Shown piece after piece: positions 53,761 to 62,050 of a DNA stretch of 64,000 bases. The stretch's first letter is position 1; every line of letters starts with the position of its first letter. The DNA is taken from positions 620,001-684,000 of the forward strand of contig NC_015945.1 of assembly GCF_000224085.1 (NCBI RefSeq), written 5' to 3'. The notes beneath the pieces are model-generated. The model was not told where the DNA came from. It saw only the letters and a program-made list of their open reading frames with translations, and searched no databases. Source of the stretch: Allomuricauda ruestringensis DSM 13258 (lineage in GTDB: Bacteria > Bacteroidota > Bacteroidia > Flavobacteriales > Flavobacteriaceae). Position numbers and translations under genes: made by a program.

Positions 53761-55058
53761 TATTTGGTGTTTATCAATCGGTAAATCAAAATGGCAGTAC
53801 GTTTTGTCAAAGCTTCAATGGTATTCAAGTTAACGGTTTCCTGAGGGGTATGTGCCCCAGAGCCCATAGTACCCAATCCGTCCAAGCCATCCACATAATT
53901 GGCTACAAATGAAATATCGGCAGCCCCCCTTTTTCCTGGATCGTAAGCCAAGACTTCGCCTTGTTTTAAATCCAAACTTACTTCGTTTAGTGTACTCAAC
54001 AATGCACGATTTCCTTCTGTAGGTCCCATGGCAGGGTAGCTATCCGTAAAACTAATACTTGCTGAAGTTTGCGGAAGATTATTGGCTATGATTTCCCTCA
54101 TTTTGGCTCTAGCACGTTCTTTTTGCTCTTCGGATATAAATCGAAGTCCACCTTTAACCACAGCTTTTTGAGCAACCACATTGGTTTTTCCGAAGGCATC
54201 ACCCTTGCTGGTCAGTTCATCATAATTCACAAAAGTTCCACCAAGCAGTACACCTGGATTAAAGGTTAGCAAATCCTCCCCTTTCGCATCAGTATAAAAT
54301 TGATGGAGGATTCGGGACATTTCAAAAATGGCACCTGCCCCTGTATTTTCACTAAAAACACCAGAGGAATGTGCACGTTTGCCCTCAACTTCAACTGCCC
54401 ATCCCGAGGACCCCCTTCTGGCAACAGTGGCATAGTTGAAGCCTGTGGAAGTTTCAAATCCCAAGGCAACATCGCTTCGCTTTGCAGCATCAATCAAATC
54501 TTTTCTACTGATGGACAAAGGTTTACCTGTACTCTCTTCATCCCCAGTAAAGGCTACAATAATCTGTGCATCATCCAATAGACCATTGTCCGACAATGCT
54601 TTTAAGGCATACAGCACAATTACATCGCCGCCTTTCATATCGTTGCCACCCGGAGCATGGGCGATACTGTCGTTAACCATTTCAAAAGTTTGAAACGGAC
54701 TATCTTCTTCAAAAACGGTATCCAAATGACCAATAAGCAATAGTTTTTTTCCTTTTGAACCCGAGGTTTCCGCAAATAAGTGACCTGAGCGATTCATTTC
54801 GGCGGGCATTTCTATCCACTTGGTCTCAAATCCGATATTGTCAAAGGCATCTTTAAAAACCATGCCCACTTTTTTAACGCCTTCGGCATTAAGGGTACCG
54901 CTATTGATGTTCACTACCTTTTCCAGAAAATCAATCGCATCAGAATTGTTTTTTTCGATGGCGGAAACAATCTTTTTTTCGGTTCTGGAAAGTTTTTGTG
55001 CAGATATAGATGCAGTTAAAAGTAAAGCAAATAATGTGGAATAATATTTAAATGTCAT
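53760..55058 (-). CDS. M20-family metallopeptidase, exported (carboxypeptidase G2-like)
   Basis: 432 residues with signal peptide ending SISAQ. Zinc residues are visible: His in LLIGHLDTVFEED, Asp in HAPGGNDMKGG, Glu pair in TGDEESTGKP, and a late His in GSGAHTPQETVN. The dimerisation domain starts near RRGSSGWAVEVEGKRAHSSG. The family removes C-terminal or N-acyl amino acids from peptides in the periplasm. First gene of a two-gene unit with the aldose epimerase-like gene. Confidence 0.92.
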   Translation of the reverse strand: MTFKYYSTLFALLLTASISAQKLSRTEKKIVSAIEKNNSDAIDFLEKVVNINSGTLNAEGVKKVGMVFKDAFDNIGFETKWIEMPAEMNRSGHLFAETSGSKGKKLLLIGHLDTVFEEDSPFQTFEMVNDSIAHAPGGNDMKGGDVIVLYALKALSDNGLLDDAQIIVAFTGDEESTGKPLSISRKDLIDAAKRSDVALGFETSTGFNYATVARRGSSGWAVEVEGKRAHSSGVFSENTGAGAIFEMSRILHQFYTDAKGEDLLTFNPGVLLGGTFVNYDELTSKGDAFGKTNVVAQKAVVKGGLRFISEEQKERARAKMREIIANNLPQTSASISFTDSYPAMGPTEGNRALLSTLNEVSLDLKQGEVLAYDPGKRGAADISFVANYVDGLDGLGTMGSGAHTPQETVNLNTIEALTKRTAILIYRLINTK

Positions 55059-55122
55059 GGTGGGTTATTTTGTTCCACAAGTTATCAATTTAGATTGAAA
55101 AGCCCACACGAGAAAATAGCCT

Positions 55123-56364
55123 CTATTCGAATTGAATGGCTTTTACCGGTGTTATTTTAGTGATGATGTACGATGGCACCAAAAGCATCAATAAACAAAG
55201 TAACATTACTCCTATATTCAAAAGTAAGATGGTTGCCACATCCATGTGCACGGGAATATATTCGATATAATATTCCTCGGGGTTCGGGAATTTGAACATA
55301 CGGTACTTGTTCTGAAGAAATATGAGTCCCAGACCTATGAGGTTGCCCCAAAAAAGTCCAATGGCAATCAAATAGGCCGCGTTGTACAAAAAGACTTTTC
55401 GGATACTCCAATTGGCAGACCCCAGTGCTTTTAAAATTCCTATCATTTGGGTTCGCTCTAGAATCAAGACCAACAAAGCTGTGATCATGTTGATACCGCC
55501 AACAATGATCATAATGCCAATGATCAGGGCAATATTAAAATCAAAAAGGCCTATCCATTCAAAAATGCGGTAGTATTTGCTTTTGATGTTTTGGGTATCT
55601 AAAACGGATACCGTTTTACCGTAGATTTCGTTGCTTTTTTCTTCCAATTGGTCAAAATCATCAAGAAAAACCTCAAAATTGCCAATTTGGTTTTCTTCCC
55701 ATTTGTTCATCCGTTGGATGTGGCGGATATCTACAAACACATAGGTTTCATCAAACTCCTCAAAACCGCTATCATAAATACCAACAATCTTAAACCTCCT
55801 ATTGTTGGGCATTTTGGAAGCATCACCATCCCGAAGAAAAAAGGAGAAAAAGGTATCGTCAACTTTTAACCGTAATCTATTGGCCATTAAACTAGATATG
55901 AGCACCTCCTCGTTTAGTTTGCCGCCATAATCGGGCAATCTGCCCTCGACTAGATATTCTTTAAAGGTGTTCCAATCGTAATCGGTGCCCACGCCTTTGG
56001 CCAACATACCTTCAAAAGTATCGGCCGTTCGGATAATCCCACCTTTGGTGGCCACAGCCTGTACGTGACTCACCCCCTCCACATTTTTAAATTCTGGGTA
56101 AAAATCCTGATTAATGGAAATCGGTATTAAAGAAACCTCGGAATTATTATTATCGAAATTGGAAATCTGAATATGACCGTTGAATGCGGCAACTTTTTCC
56201 CGAATTTTATTTTTTAGGCCCACACCGGTGGCTATGGCAATTAGCATCATTACCACACCGATGGCAATCGCAGCGATTGCAATTTTTATTATCGGGGCGG
56301 AAATACTAATTTTATGTTCCTTCCCTGTAACCAGGCGTTTGGCAATAAATAACTCTAAATTCAA
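55123..56364 (-). CDS. LolC/LolE-type ABC transporter permease
   Basis: 413 residues, TTG start (56362-56364); an in-frame stop lies a few codons upstream, and the typical N-terminus LELFIAKRLVTGKEHKISISAPIIKIAIAAIAIGVVMMLIA follows. Topology is one N-terminal helix, a large periplasmic domain (about 50-260), then three C-terminal helices (FNIALIIGIMIIVGGINMITALLVLILERTQMIGILKALGS is the FtsX signature). It probably moves lipoproteins from the inner membrane to the carrier. No ATPase gene is adjacent. Only 3 bp separate its start from the divergent gene at 56368. Confidence 0.9.
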   Translation of the reverse strand: MNLELFIAKRLVTGKEHKISISAPIIKIAIAAIAIGVVMMLIAIATGVGLKNKIREKVAAFNGHIQISNFDNNNSEVSLIPISINQDFYPEFKNVEGVSHVQAVATKGGIIRTADTFEGMLAKGVGTDYDWNTFKEYLVEGRLPDYGGKLNEEVLISSLMANRLRLKVDDTFFSFFLRDGDASKMPNNRRFKIVGIYDSGFEEFDETYVFVDIRHIQRMNKWEENQIGNFEVFLDDFDQLEEKSNEIYGKTVSVLDTQNIKSKYYRIFEWIGLFDFNIALIIGIMIIVGGINMITALLVLILERTQMIGILKALGSANWSIRKVFLYNAAYLIAIGLFWGNLIGLGLIFLQNKYRMFKFPNPEEYYIEYIPVHMDVATILLLNIGVMLLCLLMLLVPSYIITKITPVKAIQFE

Positions 56365-56367
56365 CGA

Positions 56368-57591
56368 ATGCCCATTTTATCTAAGATCAAAAGTACAGTT
56401 TTATTGTTGTTTTTGGTGTTTTCATCATGCAAGGGACAACAAAAAGAAGCTATTTCTGCTTCAGAACCCTCAACCGAAGCACCTGCTCCCATTAAAGCGG
56501 CAGCGAACCGAACTAAAATTTACCTACCTCTTTTAAAAGGAAAAAAAGTGGGCGTAGTAGCCAATCCCACTAGTGTTGTTTTCAACGAAAAAGGGCATAC
56601 GCATTTGGTGGACTCCCTACTTTCCTCTAGTGTTGATGTAAAGCAAGTTTTTGCCCCCGAACACGGGTTTCGAGGTACAGCGGATGCGGGGGAACATGTT
56701 AAAGATGGCGTGGATACCCAAACCGGCCTACCCATTATTTCACTCTACGGCAAAAATCGTAAACCATCCAAAGAGCAGTTGAGCGAACTGGATGTTATTA
56801 TTTTTGACATTCAGGATGTGGGGGTCCGATTCTATACATTTATTGCCTCGTTGCAACTGGTGATGGAAGCCTGTGCCGAAAATGACATGCCCATTATTGT
56901 TTTGGACAGACCCAATCCCAACGGACATTATGTAGATGGCCCTACCATGATGAAAGAACACACCAGTTACTTGGGGATGAACACGATTCCGTTGGTCTAC
57001 GGGATGACCATGGGCGAATACGCAAAAATGCTCAACGGAGAAGGATGGTTGGAAAATGGCAACAAAGCTGATTTAACGGTTATTGAACTGGAAAACTACA
57101 CCCATGATTCCGAATACCACTTACCCATCCGACCTTCCCCAAACCTCCCGAACGACGTTTCCGTAAACTTATACCCTAGTTTGGGACTGTTTGAAGGCAC
57201 CAACGTGAACGCCGGGCGTGGTACCGAATTCCAGTTTCAACGTTATGGGGCATCGTTTATGGATAGCACGGTGTATGATTTCAGCTATGTTCCCGAACCC
57301 AACTTTGGTTCTAAGTATCCGAAAGAAGAGGACAAAACCTGTTTTGGTCGTGACCTCTCCAAAACCCCAAGAATGAACGAGGTGACCATGCAATGGGTGA
57401 TTGATGCCTACAACAACACTTTGGATAAGTCCAAATTCTTTTTAACGGATGGTTTTACTAAACATGCGGGGACTCCCTTACTTCAACAACAAATTGAAGA
57501 TGGAATGACGAACGAAGAAATCAAAGCCACTTGGCAAGATGATTTGGAAATCTTTAAAAAAATACGAGCGAAATACTTGATTTACGATTGA
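56368..57591 (+). CDS. DUF1343 lipoprotein, NamZ-like exo-beta-N-acetylmuramidase (GH171 type)
   Basis: 407 residues; lipobox FSSC, Cys21. Family landmarks: GKKVGVVANPTSVV, QVFAPEHGFRGTADAGEHVKDGVDTQTGLPIISLYGKNRKPSKEQLSELDVIIFDIQDVGVRFYTFIASL, VLDRPNPNGHYVDGP, IPLVYGMTMGEYAKMLN, RPSPNLPNDVSVNLYPSLGLFEGTNVNAGRGTEFQFQRYGA. NamZ removes MurNAc from peptidoglycan fragments for recycling. Divergent from the LolC-like gene with 3 bp between start codons; followed by an extragenic repeat. Confidence 0.9.
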   Translation: MPILSKIKSTVLLLFLVFSSCKGQQKEAISASEPSTEAPAPIKAAANRTKIYLPLLKGKKVGVVANPTSVVFNEKGHTHLVDSLLSSSVDVKQVFAPEHGFRGTADAGEHVKDGVDTQTGLPIISLYGKNRKPSKEQLSELDVIIFDIQDVGVRFYTFIASLQLVMEACAENDMPIIVLDRPNPNGHYVDGPTMMKEHTSYLGMNTIPLVYGMTMGEYAKMLNGEGWLENGNKADLTVIELENYTHDSEYHLPIRPSPNLPNDVSVNLYPSLGLFEGTNVNAGRGTEFQFQRYGASFMDSTVYDFSYVPEPNFGSKYPKEEDKTCFGRDLSKTPRMNEVTMQWVIDAYNNTLDKSKFFLTDGFTKHAGTPLLQQQIEDGMTNEEIKATWQDDLEIFKKIRAKYLIYD

Positions 57592-57605
57592 TTTAAACGT
57601 TAACA

Positions 57606-57720
57606 CGCCTGCCTGCCGCTAGGCAAGAATTACTCAAATTTTCTCGAATACTGCATTTGTCACATCGAGCGCAGTCGAGATGTCTTAAAAAGTAAAGTTT
57701 TCTCAATAGATGCAAAGCAT
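57606..57720. repeat. Extragenic repeat with short inverted repeats
   Basis: Contains a TGTCACATCGAGCGCAGTCG-type unit continuing GAGATGTC (57658-57684), a form repeated throughout flavobacterial genomes, and a GCCTGCCTGCC/GCTAGGC stretch just upstream. It follows the NamZ-like gene and overlaps the region before the convergent desaturase stop. Probably non-coding. Confidence 0.5.
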
Positions 57721-57721
57721 C

Positions 57722-58570
57722 TTATTCTGAAATGACCTCTTGACCTTCTGTGGTCGGCCTCCGATATTTATGAAAAGGTTGTTTTAGCAAACCTTTGATA
57801 CTGCTGTTTTCCTTTTCATCTGGAAAGGTATCCACTCCATACACAATATCTTTTAAGTCCATCGACATGTAAGTACCAAATAGTCTATCCCAAATGGAAA
57901 AAATGTTTCCGTAGTTGGAGTCGGTATAAGGTAACTGATAATGATGGTGCACTTTGTGCATATCGGGGCTTACAATAATCCAACTGATAACATTGTCCAC
58001 TTTTTTGGGCAAGCGAATATTGGCATGGTTGAACTGTGAGAACACCACGGACAAGCTTTGATACAACATAATGATGCCAATGGGCGCCCCAATAAGTATA
58101 ACACCTGCCAAAGTAAACGCATAGCGTATCAAACTTTCCAATGGATGATGCCTGTTGGCTGTTGTTGTATCCACATTATGATCGGAATGGTGCACCAAAT
58201 GTACCATCCATAAAGGTTTTACTTTGTGTTCCACCCAATGGGCCGTGTATGCACCTATCAAATCCAAAAGCATCACCCCGAGTAAAACATAAAGCCACAA
58301 AGGCATTTCTGGCAACCAATTAATGATGCCAAATTGGTTTTCCACCGCCCAATCCGACGATTTTAACAATAAAAAAGCCAGCGGAAAATTGATTAGAATT
58401 GTAGTGAGCGTGAAGAAAAAATTAGGAACGGAATGTTTCCATTTTTTATAAGGAGCATTGAACAAGGGCAAAATACCTTCCAAAATCCAGAAAAAAGTAA
58501 TACCGCCCACCAAAATCAGGCTACGGTGCCAAGAGGGAATGGTCTCGAAATAAGAAATCAGTTGCTCCAT
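57722..58570 (-). CDS. Sterol desaturase/fatty-acid hydroxylase family membrane protein
   Basis: 282 residues with about four membrane helices and the histidine clusters of the diiron family: HWVEH (about 121-125), HLVHHSDHN (about 133-141) and HKVHHH (about 212-217). The last helix pair is followed by a cytosolic tail. These enzymes hydroxylate or desaturate lipids, carotenoids or hopanoid/steroid-like substrates; the substrate cannot be told here. Single gene, its start 21 bp downstream of the YkgJ-like gene on the same strand. Confidence 0.9.
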   Translation of the reverse strand: MEQLISYFETIPSWHRSLILVGGITFFWILEGILPLFNAPYKKWKHSVPNFFFTLTTILINFPLAFLLLKSSDWAVENQFGIINWLPEMPLWLYVLLGVMLLDLIGAYTAHWVEHKVKPLWMVHLVHHSDHNVDTTTANRHHPLESLIRYAFTLAGVILIGAPIGIIMLYQSLSVVFSQFNHANIRLPKKVDNVISWIIVSPDMHKVHHHYQLPYTDSNYGNIFSIWDRLFGTYMSMDLKDIVYGVDTFPDEKENSSIKGLLKQPFHKYRRPTTEGQEVISE

Positions 58571-58591
58571 TCTTTCAAATATAGCAAATCA

Positions 58592-59086
58592 TTAAAATTT
58601 TATGGATTTTTTCATCTCCTCCACAATATTATAAGCTGCGGGACAAATTGCTACATTTTTTAAGGTAAGGTTGGTTATCTGTTGGAACTTTTTCCTATCC
58701 GTATGCGGAAATTCGCGGCAGGCTTTGGGCCGAACATCGTAAATAGAACAGTAATTATCGGCCCCTAAAAAAGTACAAGGAACAGCTTGAAGCACATAGT
58801 CGTTTTCTTCATCAACCCTTAAATATTCATCTATAAACTGGGAGGGCTTCATCCTAAAATATTTAGAAATCCTGTTAATATCAGCATTGGTGAACAACGG
58901 ACCCGTAGTTTTGCAACAATTGGCACAGGTGAGGCAATCCATGCGTTCAAATTCCGCTTCGTGCAGTTCCTGCATCGTATAATCCAGGTTTTTGGGAGGA
59001 CGCTTTTTTAACTTGGCAAAAAACTTTTTGTTTTCAGAATGCTTCTCCTTGGCCCTTTGGGGCAATTCTTCCAAAATTTCATCCAT
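58592..59086 (-). CDS. YkgJ-family cysteine-cluster protein
   Basis: 164 residues. The CxxCxxCC motif in MDCLTCANCCKTTGPLFTNADI and the later CTFLGADNYCSIYDVRPKACREFP plus a C-terminal ICPAAYN form the eight-cysteine zinc/iron-chelating set of this family. Cytoplasmic; function not established. Likely in one transcript with the desaturase. Confidence 0.9.
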   Translation of the reverse strand: MDEILEELPQRAKEKHSENKKFFAKLKKRPPKNLDYTMQELHEAEFERMDCLTCANCCKTTGPLFTNADINRISKYFRMKPSQFIDEYLRVDEENDYVLQAVPCTFLGADNYCSIYDVRPKACREFPHTDRKKFQQITNLTLKNVAICPAAYNIVEEMKKSIKF

Positions 59087-59133
59087 AACAAAACAAATAT
59101 TTCTTATCTATAATGCACCAAAGCTCTTTTAAA

Positions 59134-59220
59134 ACGTCATACTGAACTTGTTTCAGCATCCCATAACCAATAGCACTCAATGCTTTATGATGAGACCCTG
59201 AGATGAGCTCAGGGTGACGT
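59134..59220. repeat. Extragenic palindrome, same family as 16481-16628
   Basis: ACGTCATACTGAACTTGTTTCAG at the left is nearly the complement of CTGAAACAAGTTCAAGTTGACG at 16586-16608. The right end has CCCTGA-GATGAGC-TCAGGGTGACGT with a 6-bp stem. Ends ACGTCA/TGACGT pair. Lies between YkgJ-like and methyltransferase starts. Confidence 0.6.
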
Positions 59221-59304
59221 ATTTATGTGCAGACAAACATTCAAGAACAAACTTATCCATTTTAAAGCTTTCTCTGCAATTAAAGTCACACCTTTGCAAA
59301 ATAA

Positions 59305-60024
59305 ATGCGAAACATGGCAGACGTTTTTGGAATGGCACTGAGAGATTATCAAAATGGCCATTACACGGAAGACATAAAAACATATTCCTCTTTGGATGAA
59401 ACCGATGTAATTCCTGTTCCCTATTTGTTCCGAGAGTTTGATGAAATGCCTAAAATTGAGCAAAAGGCGCTTCAATTAGCTCGTGGAAAAATATTGGATA
59501 TTGGTGCTGGAGCAGGAAATCATGCCCTTTATCTACAAAAAAAAGGATTTGATGTCACCGCCTTGGACAATTCCGAAGGATGCATTGCTGTTTGTAAAGA
59601 AAGAGGCATCCATTCGACAGTCGTAAGTGATGTATTGGATTATGCCGATGAACGTTACGATACCTTACTCCTACTTATGAACGGCATTGGATTGGCAGGC
59701 AAACTGAACAATTTAAGCCGTTTTCTACAGTATTTGGCCTCATTATTGCTACCTAATGGACAGATTTTATTGGATTCCAGCGATATTATTTACATGTTTG
59801 AACAGGATGAAGATGGCGGATACTGGATTCCCAATGATGGAACCTATTATGGCGAAGTAGTTTTTGAAATGGAATACAAAGGCCAAAAAGGCAAACCGTT
59901 TGATTGGGTTTATGTAGATTTCGATACCTTGCAAAACGCTTGTGAATCCAATGGCCTCAGTTGCGAACTTGTAATTTCTGGTGAGCATTATGACTATTTG
60001 GCCAAGCTTACGTTAAAAGAATAA
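59305..60024 (+). CDS. Class I SAM-dependent methyltransferase
   Basis: 239 residues from ATG 59305; the next ATG (59314) is an equally good start. Motif I is ILDIGAGAGNHALYLQKKGFDVTALDNSEG (about 63-92), with the acidic residue closing beta2 at LDNS. Motif IV region YDTLLLLMNGIGLAGKLNNLSRFLQYLASLLLPNGQILLDSSDI. Substrate unknown; small-molecule type by size. Single gene. Confidence 0.9.
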   Translation: MRNMADVFGMALRDYQNGHYTEDIKTYSSLDETDVIPVPYLFREFDEMPKIEQKALQLARGKILDIGAGAGNHALYLQKKGFDVTALDNSEGCIAVCKERGIHSTVVSDVLDYADERYDTLLLLMNGIGLAGKLNNLSRFLQYLASLLLPNGQILLDSSDIIYMFEQDEDGGYWIPNDGTYYGEVVFEMEYKGQKGKPFDWVYVDFDTLQNACESNGLSCELVISGEHYDYLAKLTLKE

Positions 60025-60065
60025 TAGATTCCGATGTGGAACGTTTTAGTACATATTAACTTGTT

Positions 60066-60866
60066 ATGAAAAAAATTGCGCTTTACGCTTTATGTAGTTT
60101 TGGATTACTGATAAGCTGTTCCAAAGATGCGGATATCTCGTCATCGGATTCCACTATTAACATTGACAAATCTGGAAATCGCCTATCTACAGGGGCTTCT
60201 GCTAGAAACTTGTTGTCCAATGATACTTTTGACAAACTTTTGATTGAAATTGATTATGTCACCGGTTTTGCACCCACCGCTGGGGCAATCGCCAATTTTG
60301 AAGAGTTTTTAAGAGCGCGCACCTACAAAGAAAGTATTGAGCTTAAATATACTGCACTATCCTCTCCGAATGAAGAAACATTGACTCTTGAAGAAGTAGT
60401 TGACTTGGAAAAAGAGAACAGAAACGAATACAACAATGGTTCCACATTGGCCATTCATATTTACTTTGCCGATGCCCCTGCCGACAGTGACGATGAAAGT
60501 GAGGGCCTTGTAACCTTAGGAGCTGTGTATCGCAATACTTCCATGGTTATTTACGAATCCACCGTAAAAAAAATTGCCAACAGCAGCACATCCGTGAGCA
60601 CCGAAGAGGTTGAGACTGCCACGCTCTTGCATGAGTTCGGCCATTTATTCGGTCTGGTCAATTTGTCAACTCAATCCGTTAACGAGCACGAAGACACCGA
60701 ATCCGACAACCATTGCAATGTGGATGGCTGTTTAATGCGTTCGGAACTGGAATTTGGGTCTTCCTTACTTAAACAAATGGAAAAAAATGCTTCCAAAGGC
60801 TTGGCTTCCATTCCAGATTTGGGTCCCGAATGTATTTTGGACCTTCAGAAATATGGGGGCCGTTAA
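60066..60866 (+). CDS. Zincin (archaemetzincin-like) lipoprotein
   Basis: 266 residues; lipobox LISC, Cys18. Zinc motif HEFGHLFGLVN at about 196-206 has the two His and Glu of HExxH plus the metzincin Gly, and a candidate third His in NEHEDTE further on. Then CNVDGCLM matches the Cys-x4-Cys-x-Met spacing of archaemetzincin-type proteases, with about ten extra residues between the zinc motif and the cysteines. A surface or periplasmic peptidase of unknown substrate. Confidence 0.75.
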   Translation: MKKIALYALCSFGLLISCSKDADISSSDSTINIDKSGNRLSTGASARNLLSNDTFDKLLIEIDYVTGFAPTAGAIANFEEFLRARTYKESIELKYTALSSPNEETLTLEEVVDLEKENRNEYNNGSTLAIHIYFADAPADSDDESEGLVTLGAVYRNTSMVIYESTVKKIANSSTSVSTEEVETATLLHEFGHLFGLVNLSTQSVNEHEDTESDNHCNVDGCLMRSELEFGSSLLKQMEKNASKGLASIPDLGPECILDLQKYGGR

Positions 60867-60875
60867 TCTTTTGGC

Positions 60876-61508
60876 TCAAGGAATATTCAAATACTTATGG
60901 GTCTGTAAAGAAACCTTCCATTTCGGATGTTTCATCACATAATCCACAATTTGCGGCACCATTTTGTCGCGAACGCTCCATTCAGGCTGTAAATATAGAA
61001 TACAATCATCATTGACTTTGGCCGCTTGTTCCTCGGCGAAAATAAAATCGTGCTTGTTGTAAACAATTACCTTAAGCTCGTGGGCTTTTCTATAAATATC
61101 GTCCACAGGAAGTTTGTTTTTTTTGGGCGATAGACAAATCCAATCCCAAACACCCGTCAATGGGTAAGCTCCAGAGGTTTCGATATGAATCTTCATGTTT
61201 TTGGCCTTAAGTCCTTGGGTCAATGGTCCCATGTCCCAAGTAAGCGGTTCACCTCCAGTAATTACTATGGTATCCGAATATTTTTCAGCATTGGCTATAA
61301 TACTATCAATAGGTGTTGGGGGATGTGTTTCGGCATTCCAACTTTCCTTAACATCGCACCAATGGCAACCCACATCGCAGCCGCCAATCCTTATAAAATA
61401 AGCAGCTGTTCCTTTGTGGTACCCCTCCCCTTGAATCGTATAAAATTCTTCCATCAAAGGGAGCGTTAAGCCCTTTTCCACCAAATCCATCACGTTTTCT
61501 TCTACCAT
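60876..61508 (-). CDS. queE: 7-carboxy-7-deazaguanine synthase
   Basis: 210 residues from ATG 61508 (the ATG six codons earlier, 61526, is also open). Radical-SAM cluster CxxxCxxC in GGCDVGCHWCDVKESW, glycine motif ITGGEPLTWD, GYHKGTAAYFIRI near the start and CLSPKKNKLPVD. QueE makes 7-carboxy-7-deazaguanine in queuosine/7-deazaguanine synthesis. No other queuosine gene is near, as is common. Confidence 0.95.
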   Translation of the reverse strand: MVEENVMDLVEKGLTLPLMEEFYTIQGEGYHKGTAAYFIRIGGCDVGCHWCDVKESWNAETHPPTPIDSIIANAEKYSDTIVITGGEPLTWDMGPLTQGLKAKNMKIHIETSGAYPLTGVWDWICLSPKKNKLPVDDIYRKAHELKVIVYNKHDFIFAEEQAAKVNDDCILYLQPEWSVRDKMVPQIVDYVMKHPKWKVSLQTHKYLNIP

Positions 61509-61541
61509 GGTGCAAAGATAATTCACTTCTATGGTTTGGCC

Positions 61542-61994
61542 TTATTTTACGGCAATAACATCAATTTCTATGTTACCCTTGGCTGCAATACCCTTGGCTG
61601 CAAAGGTGGTTCTTGCCGGTTTTTTGGTGAAATATTGGGTGTAAACTTCATTAAAGGCCGCAAAATCGTCAATATTGGCTAAAATCACGGTGCATTTTAC
61701 CACATGGTCCAAGGTCATATCATGCTGAGCCAAAACGGCCTCAATATTTTTAATGGCCTGTTCAGTTTCAGTTTTAACTCCGCCTTTAACGAGTGTGCGA
61801 GTCGTGTGGTCCATCCCTATCTGACCAGCCAAAAAGTACATATTGCCAGCCTGTACCACATCACTAAAAGGGGCGTTTTGTTTTTTGGGCTCATGCGACT
61901 TATGGAAAATAATCTCGGTAGTTTCTTGTGCATAGGAAGTAGCCATTGCCCCGCTCATCAAAATAAACAACAATGCATAGTGGAAAGGTTTCAT
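61542..61994 (-). CDS. Exported RidA/YjgF-family protein
   Basis: 150 residues from ATG 61994, which gives a signal peptide ending TSYAQ; the open frame continues 80 codons upstream across the divergent gene and is not credible. RidA motifs: FSDVVQAGNMYFLAGQIGMDH, TEQAIKNIEAVLAQHDMTLDHVVKCTVILANIDDFAAFNEVYTQYFTKKPARTTFAAKGI (Arg that binds imine/enamine carboxylates). RidA is normally cytoplasmic, hence export is unusual. Divergent from the HerA-like gene. Confidence 0.9.
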   Translation of the reverse strand: MKPFHYALLFILMSGAMATSYAQETTEIIFHKSHEPKKQNAPFSDVVQAGNMYFLAGQIGMDHTTRTLVKGGVKTETEQAIKNIEAVLAQHDMTLDHVVKCTVILANIDDFAAFNEVYTQYFTKKPARTTFAAKGIAAKGNIEIDVIAVK

Positions 61995-62050
61995 AATCTC
62001 ATTTTTAGTTTTGCTTAAAATTACCCTATTTTTATCGGAAATTGAACAGG

